A DNA stretch of 11,349 nt from Euperipatoides rowelli (taxonomy: Eukaryota > Onychophora > Udeonychophora > Euonychophora > Peripatopsidae): the NCBI GenBank assembly GCA_003024985.2, contig PXIH01S0035505.1. One strand, written 5' to 3'. The notes under the pieces are model-generated. The model was not told the DNA's origin, did not search any database, and was given only the letters and a program-made list of their open reading frames with translations. A program made the translations under genes and the position numbers. Shown here in pieces: positions 1-8,350 of this stretch (position 1 is the stretch's first letter; each line of letters begins with the position of its first letter).

Positions 1-680
1 TTACATTTAACCTTTAAGTAAGAAAATAATAAAAAAAAATGACAATAACAATCAATTTAAGGAAAGCACTAAAATTATTGAATTACTTTATTAGCTTCAT
101 TTTCATCCATAAAATATAATAAAATCATATAACACATTAGTTTATAGTCAAACTGTTTACTTTAGTTTTTTTTTTAATTGCAAAAATAAAGAATAACTTG
201 ATTTAAATTTATTTCCACATTTACTAGTCTTATTCTTAATTATATGTGTCACATGATCTCACAAAACATATCTACCGGTAATTATTAACAGATGAAAAAA
301 ATAAATAAATAAATAAGCCAACTAGACGATTCGTTTAATTCTGAAATACAATTTTCTTGTGTTTCAAAGCATAGGAAATAATAATCGCCAATTTTTGTTT
401 AAACTCGTTAAAATTTAAAATAGGATTTTACATTTTCAGGACCCAGATATTTTTTGGGAAAATCCGTGTGGATCTGGGTATCCCCTATAAAAAAAAAAAT
501 TCACCCTTAGCTTTTATTGTGCAATTGTTTTTAAAATCATTGTATTAGGCTATATTATATTATATTTAATATTTCTTTAAATTTTGGAATCTATAATCTT
601 TTCATAAGATGTTTCTTTTTCAAAATATATAAAGAAAAAAATATACGCATTAGTTTTTAGTTATTTTAAATGGTTAAAGT
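1..680. other. AT-rich non-coding stretch with one stem-loop
   Basis: I see no gene here. The stretch is AT-rich with homopolymer runs and a short (TAAA)n tract near 294-316. One stem-loop can be drawn: ACCCAGAT at 441-448 pairs perfectly with ATCTGGGT at 472-479, and the 23-base loop has its own ATTTT/AAAAT pairing. Nothing shows whether this stem is functional. Confidence 0.6.
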
Positions 681-944
681 CTGAACTGCCAAACACTCAC
701 TAATAAAGCTTGCTCCAATTAGAGATAATACATCATTCAGATACAGTAATAATATTGTAAAAGAGTATAAAGATGACATTTAAAAGTTAAAGCATTCATC
801 ATTAGTTGTGTTCTCCGGGCCAGAGGTTCGTGTGCATGGATTGTCAAAGATTTCTAACTTGAGATCATCTTTTTAACACCTAGAATTGATGTTAGCCTAG
901 ACTTTATTACATCCAGCTATTCTCTTCTTGGTCTTCCTCTTCTT
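681..944. repeat. Direct repeat copy 1 (264 bp) of the LINE 3' end
   Basis: This block is identical, base for base as far as I can compare, to 954-1217. The period is 273 bp, with 9 bp (945-953) between the copies. It begins CTGAACTGCC and ends CCTCTTCTT. Copy 2 runs straight on into the rest of the LINE remnant, so copy 1 is the extra one. The lack of differences suggests either a very recent duplication or an assembly artefact, because the LINE itself is visibly decayed. Confidence 0.93.
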
Positions 945-953
945 TTTAATACA

Positions 954-1217
954 CTGAACTGCCAAACACTCACTAATAAAGCTTGCTCCAATTAGAGATA
1001 ATACATCATTCAGATACAGTAATAATATTGTAAAAGAGTATAAAGATGACATTTAAAAGTTAAAGCATTCATCATTAGTTGTGTTCTCCGGGCCAGAGGT
1101 TCGTGTGCATGGATTGTCAAAGATTTCTAACTTGAGATCATCTTTTTAACACCTAGAATTGATGTTAGCCTAGACTTTATTACATCCAGCTATTCTCTTC
1201 TTGGTCTTCCTCTTCTT
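954..1217. repeat. Direct repeat copy 2 (264 bp) of the LINE 3' end
   Basis: This is the second exact copy of the 264-bp block. On the minus strand it is continuous with the GKTRRGRPRRE-coding sequence (about 1225-1193), so it is the native 3' part of the LINE remnant. It covers the last coding motifs and the 3' tail. Confidence 0.93.
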
Positions 1218-1677
1218 GTTTTCCCTTTCTACCCATCTCTCAAGTGTGTTACTAGTCTAATTCCATTTCCTCTTCTTTACTTTGTCCAAAAGGCTATAAC
1301 CACCTCCACATTTTTTCCACTTGATTTCTGATCAAATATGCCCATTTTATTTTCATCCTTCTTCTTGCACACCAGATATTAAAAGAGTTGATCTTCTTTT
1401 CCAAGTATTTGGTAAACATCCAAATCTTGCATCCACATAAGAAAACTGGTAACTGACCAAGCAGAGCATTTAAATTAAACATCTTCAATTTTAAACGTTT
1501 GCTAACGTCTCTTCTTAGAAATTATTTTGTTTCCAAAATGACGATTTTGCCATTCACATCCTTTCTTTTGTGGGTGTTCCATTTTCCCAATAAAATTATT
1601 CTCCAATATCTCTGTGTAAAATCTTTAACATTTATAAAATAAATTTGTTTGTTTGTACGCAAAGCGCAGGCACGCGC

Positions 1678-1706
1678 ATCTATAACATTTATAAAATGTT
1701 ATAGAT
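1678..1706. repeat. Perfect 13-bp stem, 3-base loop hairpin
   Basis: ATCTATAACATTT (1678-1690) is followed by ATA and then by its exact reverse complement (1694-1706). The hairpin sits between two GC-alternating tracts (GGCACGCGCAT just before it, GCACGCGCGCGTA at 1724-1736). There is no run of T after it that would suggest a terminator. It is the first of several foldback structures packed into 1659-1991. Confidence 0.85.
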
Positions 1707-1740
1707 ACAGTATATAGATTATAGCACGCGCGCGTATTGA

Positions 1741-1936
1741 TATTATTAGGTCTTATTAGGATGGACATTAGGTATTATTAGGTAATAGGAATTATTAGGT
1801 AGTTATTATTAGGTATTATCAGGATGCACAGTATGTATTATTAGGTAGATATTATTAGGTAGGTATTATTAGGTATCATTAGGTATTAAACCTAATAATA
1901 CCTATACATACCTAATAATACAATACCTAATAATAC
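1741..1936. repeat. TATTATTAGGT repeat array that inverts into its reverse complement
   Basis: About eleven imperfect copies of (A)TTATTAGGT occur in the forward direction from 1741 to about 1886. They are followed by three copies of CCTAATAATA (1891-1936), the reverse complement. The last forward copies (about 1834-1885) and the reversed copies can pair into a long imperfect hairpin or cruciform with a short centre near GGTATTAAACC. The copies differ by single substitutions and by one- to several-base spacers, so this is a degenerate minisatellite. No coding potential is seen. Confidence 0.85.
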
Positions 1937-1991
1937 CACACACGCTTGTGTGCACGCATGCACACGGGCACATACGGCATGCGCATAGCGT
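1937..1991. repeat. Alternating purine-pyrimidine tract with a 7-bp hairpin
   Basis: The tract CACACACGC, TGTGTGCACGCATGCACAC, GGCATGCGCAT is largely alternating purine-pyrimidine. GTGTGCA (1948-1954) and TGCACAC (1959-1965) form a perfect stem around CGCA. A similar GCACGCGCGCGTA tract lies at 1724-1736 on the other side of the TATTAGG array. Such tracts can adopt left-handed Z-DNA; that it does so here is inference. Confidence 0.7.
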
Positions 1992-3553
1992 TTTTCAAAC
2001 GAGGTTTTGAACTTGTAGCTTTATAACTAAAAACAAAATCACTTAAAAAAAAAAAGGAATATGCCAAAGAATTGCCATATCCTTAAAAACTAGAACTTGG
2101 CATAAAAAAAATATTAATATTTAATAAGTCTAGACGACTATCTTGCACTTGGAAGTCCATTTAAATAAATATTATTATTATCCTTTATGCTTTTACGAGT
2201 CTGCAAAATAATCTTTAAAATATCAGTCGTCCAATATTTGTTTTGTTTTCTTATTGCTTTTTCTGGTTTATTATAGCCACTGCAAATTAATTACCCAAAA
2301 ATATAACCAAACATAGGAATTAAGAATATTTTATTTGTATAAATTATGAAATAATTTTAACAATACTGTAAATGAAAAATAAATAACTTAGTAAAATATT
2401 TCACTAAATGATAGTAATATCAACGATATCAGATGAGTCAACTTTTTTTTTTTTTGTTTCTATGGTTTCAATTAAGGATACACCAAATGCCGGCTTCGCA
2501 TTTGCGATTTGGCCAAATACCAGCCATTTTTCCATTATTTATATCTGGCCGAATAGTTTACACTTAACAATTTCAAAGTCAGAGTTCTTACAAAAATTAG
2601 TTTTTTTTTTTAATTTTCCACATTAATAATTTAAAATGTCTGATAATTCTAATTTTCTATAAAATACCGTAAGCGATTTTATTTTGAATAAATGCATTCA
2701 GAATTTAAAAAAAAAATGGATTAAAAAATGTTTATTATTTTTTTTAAATCATAATGATAATGAAATGCTATATTTGAACTATTCGGCTCAAGCTGTCAAT
2801 AATTTCTAACTATTTAGTTTTAGGCTATTGGAATTAAAAATGGTATTCAGTGCACCCAGAGTTTCAATAGCAACATTTTGTTATTCTAGACAAAATAATG
2901 GATGTCAGCAAAATAAGACAAAACAGGAACAAGGATGATTTAAAATATTAAAATAACATTAGAAATTTTTAATTTGTTTATATTACGTTAGATCACTAAA
3001 TTATAATTCTAAAAGATTTATTATCGTTAATTTGTTGTAGGCTAATGTTTTATGCAGCTTATTTAATTCCAGGATATTTATAATAGTATTCTACAATTCT
3101 GAAATTGAAATCAATAAACTATTAAGATCTAGCCTATATTAAAATAAAAATTAGGAAAAAAATTTTATTTGCAACTTTGCAGTGATAAGTTAATAGAAAT
3201 GTAGGCCTATCAAGTAATTTTTATTTAAAATTTATAATATTAACTATCAAAAAGACGATGGATATTTAGACCCTACATGGATATTTTCCAATAGCTAGCC
3301 TACCCATCTAGTTTATATTTAGATTGTTGTTTTTCATTTTTTTTTTACTTCTCAAATAATGAATTTCGGTTTTAAGGAAATCCTATCTTATCACTAGATA
3401 TAAAGTCTAAGGAAACCAAAATGATAAATTAGATAATTCTCACTTTATTGTCAATTAAATAGCCAATCACTAATCGTAAAATATCTACATTTTGGAACAT
3501 TTTCAGTCTTCAGTTGAATAGGCAAGGAAACTAAGCCCTTCCACATTTATCTT
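1992..3553. other. AT-rich stretch, no gene; degenerate palindromic motifs near 2483-2787
   Basis: No gene is seen. The region is AT-rich with homopolymer runs such as the T run at about 2444. The only structured part is 2483-2787. It holds the perfect 12-bp palindrome ATTTGGCCAAAT (2507-2518), the related ATCTGGCCGAAT (2543-2554), and an 11-bp inverted pair, GCCGAATAGTT (2548-2558) and AACTATTCGGC (2777-2787). This could be a decayed foldback transposon, but no clean ends or target duplications are visible. A 72-codon open frame through this part (2408-2626, plus) is low-complexity and is not called. Confidence 0.5.
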
Positions 3554-3706
3554 TCAACCAACACCCTTCATCAACATCATCTTTGTTTGACTCTCCTCAC
3601 AAATGTTCTTGTCACCTATTATAGGGTTGTCTTCTGCAGGGTCTATCCCCTCCATTTTCATTTCATGATCTTTCTCAAAAGTTAAACTCAGCCCGATAGT
3701 CAGCAT
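3554..3706 (-). other. Small coding-like open frame, 50 codons, unidentified
   Basis: On the minus strand, ATG at 3706 opens a frame that ends at TGA (3556-3554). It reads MLTIGLSLTFEKDHEMKMEG, continues IDPAEDNPIIGDKNICEE and ends in KGVG. After the TGA the same frame stays open for another 16 codons (KINVEG...STED). An in-frame TAA lies six codons upstream of the ATG. The block is richer in G and C than its surroundings and its composition is protein-like. It could be a pseudo-exon, a transposon-derived fragment, or a further exon of the minus-strand gene, for which I find no convincing splice sites. I do not recognise the sequence. Confidence 0.25.
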
Positions 3707-3720
3707 TTTCTTCCTCTTAA

Positions 3721-4710
3721 ATTTTTAGATACAATATAGGACCAGACAGTGTAATATTTACTTTGTATTCATTTAATTTAACCAGAATGCAGTATGAAGC
3801 GATAGCCGGATCAATTCAGAGAAAAACAGAAAAAAGTAGGAATTTTATAGCTAAAAAGTAGGAAAAAAGGAATTCTAGGAAACCTCAAACAATATTATAC
3901 TGAGGCAGAATCCTGTATCGGAGCTCTGACAGGGAAAAATTACTAATATTGTTTATTTGATGCAAGTTTTACCACTAAAAATTCAATACACTTAATTTTA
4001 AGTAGCTAATAATAATTACCATAGTAGTAAATGTTACACGTATTGTAAAAAAAACAAAAACATAAGCTTTAAAAAAAAACATGGCATAGCCTATTGGCAA
4101 ATCAAATTTTGACAAGCAATGCTTCTCTTTATACTTTAACTGCTGTTATAAAACATGTCTTATATATTAAATTAGTACAAATAAAGGATTTATATAATAG
4201 GCTACCAATAAATTACAGCACAGCAAATTTAATTAGACAGTCTGTAGGCCTATCTTTATTTAGGTTATAGGGTACTAAAAAAAATGTCAAGTGATTTGAG
4301 GGAATTAAAAAAATAGTACGGTATTATTGAATACGAGCCTACGTGTAAAATATACTGTAGCCTATGATAAAAACTATTTTTTTTTTAAAAAAATATTTAA
4401 ATCTTTTATTCCACTATATTACAGACAGTAGGCTATACCGTTATAACCATGATAATCAATTTTTTTCCCACTGTTTTTTCCTAAAAGGATGGGAGTCGGT
4501 TTTTAGTCGAATTAAAAAAAAAAATCTTAAACTTTTTTTTAACTGTATTACTTGAAAGTAAGTACAATAATTCAAAATAATCTAGTAATGAAACTGACTT
4601 TGATCGGAGTAAGTTTGGACCCTAACGAACGCATAGGCTACCAGTAAATGTGAATTACTGTTTATAACAAATCTCTGATTTAGCTATCATATTTATTTTT
4701 GAGCTGAAAG
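3721..4710. other. AT-rich non-coding stretch
   Basis: I see no gene or strong structure. The stretch contains AAAAGTAGGAA-type tracts near 3829-3870 that recur loosely near 5309-5352, a T11-A7 foldback at about 4378-4395, and several copies of the heptamer TAGGCTA/TAGCCTA. Confidence 0.5.
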
Positions 4711-4832
4711 GAAAGGGGGGTGACTTATACACGTGAGACAAGATATCACTAAAATTGGCATTTTTTTTAGAGAAAGGAGGGTAGTCTACTTTTACACGAG
4801 TCGATTATTACACAAGTATATTATACGGTAAC
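4711..4832. repeat. Degenerate dispersed repeat with ACTTATACACGAGT-type units ending in TATACGGTA
   Basis: Three related units occur: GACTTATACACGTG (4722-4735), TACTTTTACACGAGT (4787-4801) and TTATTACACAAGTA (4805-4817). They are preceded by GGGGGG or GGAGGG and followed by TATACGGTA (4822-4830). From memory, this layout resembles a family of small dispersed elements, found in many animal genomes, whose ends read like TACTCGTGTATAAG with a nearby GACCC. That identification is inference from pattern only. No coding sequence is seen. Confidence 0.4.
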
Positions 4833-5676
4833 CATTTGTTTTACGAGTAAAATGAATTTAAACTAATAATACATTTATTTTAATAATACTCTCTGAGAAT
4901 ATATTTATTTTTATTTTTTTACTATCATAAAATATTTATGCTTAAAAAATTAAGTAACTAACAAGTTTTCTAACGAACAGCTGTTTTATAGCGAGGAGCA
5001 AAGAAATTTATGAATGTCTAGATATGATTTATTTATTCTAAGAATTAAAACTCGTAAAGAATGCAAATTAAAATGTTTATAAAAGAAAAACTACATAAAA
5101 ATTATAATTAGCTTAACTTTTAAAATACCTAGTGGTTGAGTTGACTCTTTCTAAGTATATGCCTAATGGTTACTCATGTTACATCGAGATCATTATAGAG
5201 TTAAGTGTGTTGACCAACGAAGTTGTGAATATGACTGCATAATCTTACGAGGTTGGTTTGTTATTTCATAACTTCTTCGTAACATTATTTTGTCATTGTC
5301 AAAAAAATTTAAAAAGTAGGAAAAATAAGATGAAAAAGTAGAAAAGTAGGAGCGCTGCGATCCCTTAGTATGAGAGCACTTCAATTACCCTAAGCAATAA
5401 ATTGTACATTTATTTTTGTTCACAAAGCAAGGTGCTTGGTTATCCGGAAAAAGGGAAGAGTTGACTTTGTTTTCGATAGAAATCATCTAAATTTTAGACT
5501 TTTTTTTTTTAAATTTAATTTTTTTTGTGAAATCAGGTTAGTTAAAAAAGATTTAGGTACTGGTAGCTAAAAAAAAAAAGTTTTAAATTTTTATTAAAAT
5601 TAAATACAGAGGGGTGGGGAACATTGGTTTATTAAAACAAAAATAAAATAATTAAAAAAAAAAAAAATATTTTTAC
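4833..5676. other. AT-rich stretch downstream of exon B, nothing identified
   Basis: This lies just 3' of exon B with respect to the minus-strand gene, so it is probably intron. Long A and T runs dominate, for example at 5502-5530 and 5653-5668. I looked for a further phase-0 exon on the minus strand and did not find a convincing one. A 63-codon minus-strand open frame at 5193-5384 is rich in Ser, Phe and Tyr, comes from the repeated AAGTAGGAAAA tract, and is not called. Confidence 0.5.
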
Positions 5677-5751
5677 CTTCTTAATACTCTTTGTCAAAGT
5701 TTCCACACTCTTATTGATGTTTTCCGGCCTCTCAACTGTATTGCTAAACTC
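5677..5751 (-). CDS. Internal exon B of the minus-strand gene (25 codons, phase 0/0)
   Basis: Read on the minus strand, the acceptor ATTTCATTCAG is followed by a 75-nt open block and the donor AAG|GTAAAA. The block translates to EFSNTVERPENINK, then SVETLTKSIKK, exactly 25 codons with no partial codons at either end. The preceding exon A also ends in phase 0 (AAG|GTAGGA), so the two can join without a frame change. The block stands out because it has ordinary codons and higher GC between poly-A/poly-T tracts. It encodes a charged, probably helical segment rich in Lys, Glu, Ser and Thr, with no recognisable domain. Support rests on splice signals, phase match and composition only. The stop codon is not in this exon, so the gene continues further left. 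Confidence 0.68.
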
Positions 5752-5757
5752 CTGAAT

Positions 5758-5809
5758 GAAATTTAATTTTTTGTTTTTAGTTGAAATTTAATTTTTTTTG
5801 TTTTTAGTT
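5758..5809. repeat. Tandem duplication next to the exon B splice acceptor
   Basis: Two adjacent copies of GAAATTTAATTTTTTGTTTTTAGTT-type sequence lie at 5758-5782 (25 bp) and 5783-5809 (27 bp, two extra Ts). Read on the minus strand, each copy carries AACTAAAAAC followed by an A-rich run and AAATTTC. The second of these runs straight into ATTCAG at the exon B acceptor. The duplication therefore doubles the region where a branch point would lie. Confidence 0.85.
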
Positions 5810-6902
5810 AAAGTATTGTTGTTGTTTTTTGTGAACTTTGTATTTGGTTAAAAAAAAATTATCGGAAGTGGAAAAAGTATTTATCCAAAATAAAATGATT
5901 ACTCCAGAATCCTCCAAAATTATTTACAGTAACTTAAGAGAGAACAGTTCTTGATTAGGTCTACCAATGGTCATGTTAGCTCATTATAGATCACATTTTA
6001 AGTATGAAAGTATAATATGCATTGCATAAATCTTTGTTTTTAAGTATACCATAATCAGACTATACTGAAACATTGTTTTAGACGTAGCCTTAATAATATG
6101 CAACGTATCAACAAGTGTACAGTGGATCATCATGTGACAAAATGGTACTATAAATTATGCGAAGAAAATAACAGTTACAGTATGTTAGGCAGATATTTTA
6201 AGAAATATTGAAAGGTACTTAAAGTCGTTTATCAATGATTTGTTTTTAAATTGATTTATGCTTTGTTTCACCTAAAAATATTGTTTAATCAATCAATTTG
6301 GAAAATTTAAACTGAAACATATAAAAATTTGCAAGTTTCTACATTGTTTACAAAAAAATAAAACCCAGATGCTGACGTTAAATTGATGTAGCCAAAGGAT
6401 AAAATCTCAATGGTTTATGTGCATATCTGGGATCCAGACGCTAATCATGACTTCATTATGTTATTGTTAGAAAAATAGTCAACAAAAGTGGTAAAAGTTT
6501 TGAAGAAGAAAAAAAAAAAGAACAGAGAAAAAGTTACTTACTTAGCATTAATATAAAATTTTGAGATAATTCTTGGGATTGAAGTCAATTTTAAGAAAAG
6601 AAAACCTCCAGGCTTTTATACGTTAGCTTATTAACTTTACGCGATAACGAGAACAAATTAACTATTATTTCCAAAGTTTTTAATATTTCTTAAACATTCT
6701 TAGAGATTATATTTTTTAATGGAAATAAAAACTGTTAAAGGTTTATTTTCAGCCTACTTGTGTTTGTTTTGAGCTGCCTTTATAAAAACCACCGACTGCA
6801 AATAAAAAAANCAGGCTTTGAATCATTGGCCTACATTTCTGATTGGTCTGTGAAGAAAACAGCGGTCTGGTCTGACAACCACACCACTATTACCGTAGAA
6901 TG

Positions 6903-7600
6903 CCAACCAAGAGCGCCCCACCAAGCAAGGGCGCCTCCCCCTATTTCTTGTAAAAACATAGGTATATAGCGCCATCGCTGAACAAGAGCGCCATCACTGC
7001 ATTTCGACTTTTTTATCACTCTGAAGGAAATCCAAGCAAGAGCGCCCCCACCTAGATTTTTGCTTCATTTTACTTCATCTAAGGTTCAGGACAGGGTATC
7101 CATACAAGAGCCCATGTAAAATATTAATCTAACTAGCTGACATTATGATGCTGTGACGTCATTTTTATGTGTTTTACATCATCTCATATATTGTAGCTTC
7201 TGTAAATAACATTGAATCCTCATTAACAGAACGAAAGAGGCCTGTAAATTAAAAGCGAATGTTTTAATTTAGATGGCGCTCTTACTTAGCACAACCTTTA
7301 ATTGATGTGTGACATCATGTTTTAGTGTGTAGCCTACCAGCTATTTTCCTAAAGTTTTGGGAAGCATGTCCAAGCAAGGGAGTCGTTTTGAAAAAAAAAT
7401 ATTTTTAAGGAATTCTGATTGTATCCAAACAAGAGCACCTGGTCAGTTTGCCAACGCATTGTGATAAATCTAAGGTTTACTAGCATGGAGCCGAACAAGA
7501 GCGCCATCCCCATTTCCCCCCAAACGAATGATAAGAGCTCATGCGCCCCTGCTCGGCATTTTACGGTACTGGAGTCCACACAAGATTTTTCAGGGAAAAA
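6903..7600. repeat. Degenerate interspersed repeat cluster with CAAGAGCGCC cores
   Basis: Cores matching CAAGAGCGCC exactly or nearly occur at 6908-6917, 6926-6935, 6983-6992, 7037-7046, 7105-7113 (degenerate), 7430-7439 and 7496-7505. A partial AGCGCCATC lies at 6968-6976 and a reversed AGATGGCGCTCTT at 7271-7283. Weaker relatives are at 7371-7380 and 7575-7585. Most are preceded by TCCAA/TCCAT/CCGAA, and neighbouring cores are often 54-68 bp apart. The blocks starting at 7031 and 7424 also share ATCTAAGGTT about 50 bp downstream of their cores, which suggests old duplication of a roughly 67-bp unit. GGCGC is otherwise essentially absent from the window. Open frames across this area (for example 7419-7688, plus, with repeated PNKS) come from the repeat and are not called as genes. 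Confidence 0.65.
7154..7161. promoter_or_regulatory. TGACGTCA palindrome (CRE-like site)
   Basis: This is an exact match to the 8-bp consensus bound by CREB/ATF bZIP proteins. A second exact match lies at 7610-7617, and a one-base variant, TGACATCA, is near 7309. All lie inside the intronic repeat cluster. With no promoter recognisable nearby, function is unproven, and the sites may simply belong to the repeat. Confidence 0.2.
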
Positions 7601-7609
7601 TTATAGACT

Positions 7610-7617
7610 TGACGTCA
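7610..7617. promoter_or_regulatory. TGACGTCA palindrome (CRE-like site), second copy
   Basis: This is an exact 8-bp CRE consensus, 456 bp from the first. The caution given for the first copy applies here too. Confidence 0.2.
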
Positions 7618-7785
7618 GCATCCGGATTTATATTTTGATACATATTGGATTAAAGTCGAATTTTGATGCATTTTTGTACCGAATATAACAAATTAATTAA
7701 TTAAACAAGCATTTTTTTTTTACAAAAATACACATAAACCAATAAAAGCATTGATAAACCACATTGAGCATTTGTCTTATTTGTG

Positions 7786-7918
7786 TATCTATAAATATTC
7801 AAATGATGATTTACTATATCGCTAGTCTATCAAGTCATTTATAAATTTTCAGTTTATTGATAAATGCTATACAACAGTAGTATTTAATTATAATATTATA
7901 TCTATAAATATTCAAATG
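7786..7918. repeat. Pair of identical 20-mers, 113 bp apart
   Basis: TATCTATAAATATTCAAATG occurs at 7786-7805 and again at 7899-7918. The sequence between them is AT-rich and shows no longer duplication that I can align. It is probably the remnant of a local duplication. Confidence 0.7.
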
Positions 7919-8262
7919 TCATTTGCATTAGACAATGATAAAATCATAAAGCAAATTATTCCTTTTGTTTCACTTGCACTTGGACACCACTTCCAGATAG
8001 AGACTGACATAAAACACAAACACACATTCTCCCTTTTCCTCTTTCTGCATAAATTCTTTCATTTAGGAGTTTTTAAAGCCGGCTAAGATAAATGACAGTT
8101 CAATCACTTATTAAATTATTACATGTTTAAAGTCCATGCATTCCACTTAGAAAATTTATTTGCAGACTTCTTTTACATGACCCATACTATTCATTGGGTG
8201 AAGGTTTGGCTGTTGTACAGGAAGTGATTAGCTGATGTGCAGTAATGAGAAATTATTATTTT

Positions 8263-8331
8263 CACCAAACTTGACATTCTATCTCCACCAAACTTGACAT
8301 TCTATCTCCACCAAACTTGACATTCTATCTC
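8263..8331. repeat. Three exact tandem copies of a 23-bp unit
   Basis: The unit begins CACCAAACTTGACATTCTAT and ends CTC. It is repeated without change at 8263-8285, 8286-8308 and 8309-8331. Identity across all copies points to recent slippage or duplication, making it a likely polymorphic minisatellite. Confidence 0.95.
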
Positions 8332-8350
8332 CATTCAAGAGCCCAGACCA

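Larger units (their letters stand above)
681..1650 (-). pseudogene. Decayed non-LTR retrotransposon (LINE), 3' end of the reverse-transcriptase ORF
   Basis: On the minus strand a 64-codon open piece (1488 to 1294) contains LCGCKIW followed by LEKKINSFNIWCARR. This matches the conserved region after the polymerase core in many animal LINE ORF2 proteins, usually read as LYGCETW, then E-K-I-x-x-F-E-x-W-C-x-RR. Other frames carry the neighbouring parts: upstream (about 1650-1490) pieces such as FTQRYWRI and AKSSFWK, at the place where the family has its YLG and AK-AF motifs; downstream (about 1225-1175) GKTRRGRPRRE, a stop, then LDVIK, matching the family's GKxxRGRPxxxxLDxIK segment. The frame changes and stops show the element is dead. 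Only the C-terminal part and 3' tail are present; endonuclease and most of the polymerase are missing. The clade is uncertain (RTE-like or related). The left boundary is set by the duplicated 3' end, and the right boundary is approximate. Confidence 0.75.

Noticed and set aside
1741-1936. Possible CRISPR-like array in the TATTATTAGG repeats
   Set aside because: Units are about 10 bp, irregularly spaced and inverted in the last third, with no unique spacers. It is a minisatellite in eukaryotic DNA.
5193-5384. 63-codon minus-strand open frame rich in Ser, Tyr and Phe
   Set aside because: It is produced by AAGTAGGAAAA-type repeats and has no splice signals fitting the exon B donor.
6364-6431. 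CCCAGAT/ATCTGGG inverted pair
   Set aside because: It is only seven bases at a distance of more than 50 bp, within chance expectation for a window this size.
6760-7019. Short overlapping open frames on both strands, one spanning the n base
   Set aside because: They lie in the CAAGAGCGCC repeat cluster, overlap each other on opposite strands, and show no recognisable motif.
7419-7688. 89-codon plus-strand open frame with two PNKS motifs
   Set aside because: The repeated PNKS comes from the CCAAACAAGAGC DNA repeat. There is no codon-level or domain evidence, and a minus-strand frame overlaps it equally well.
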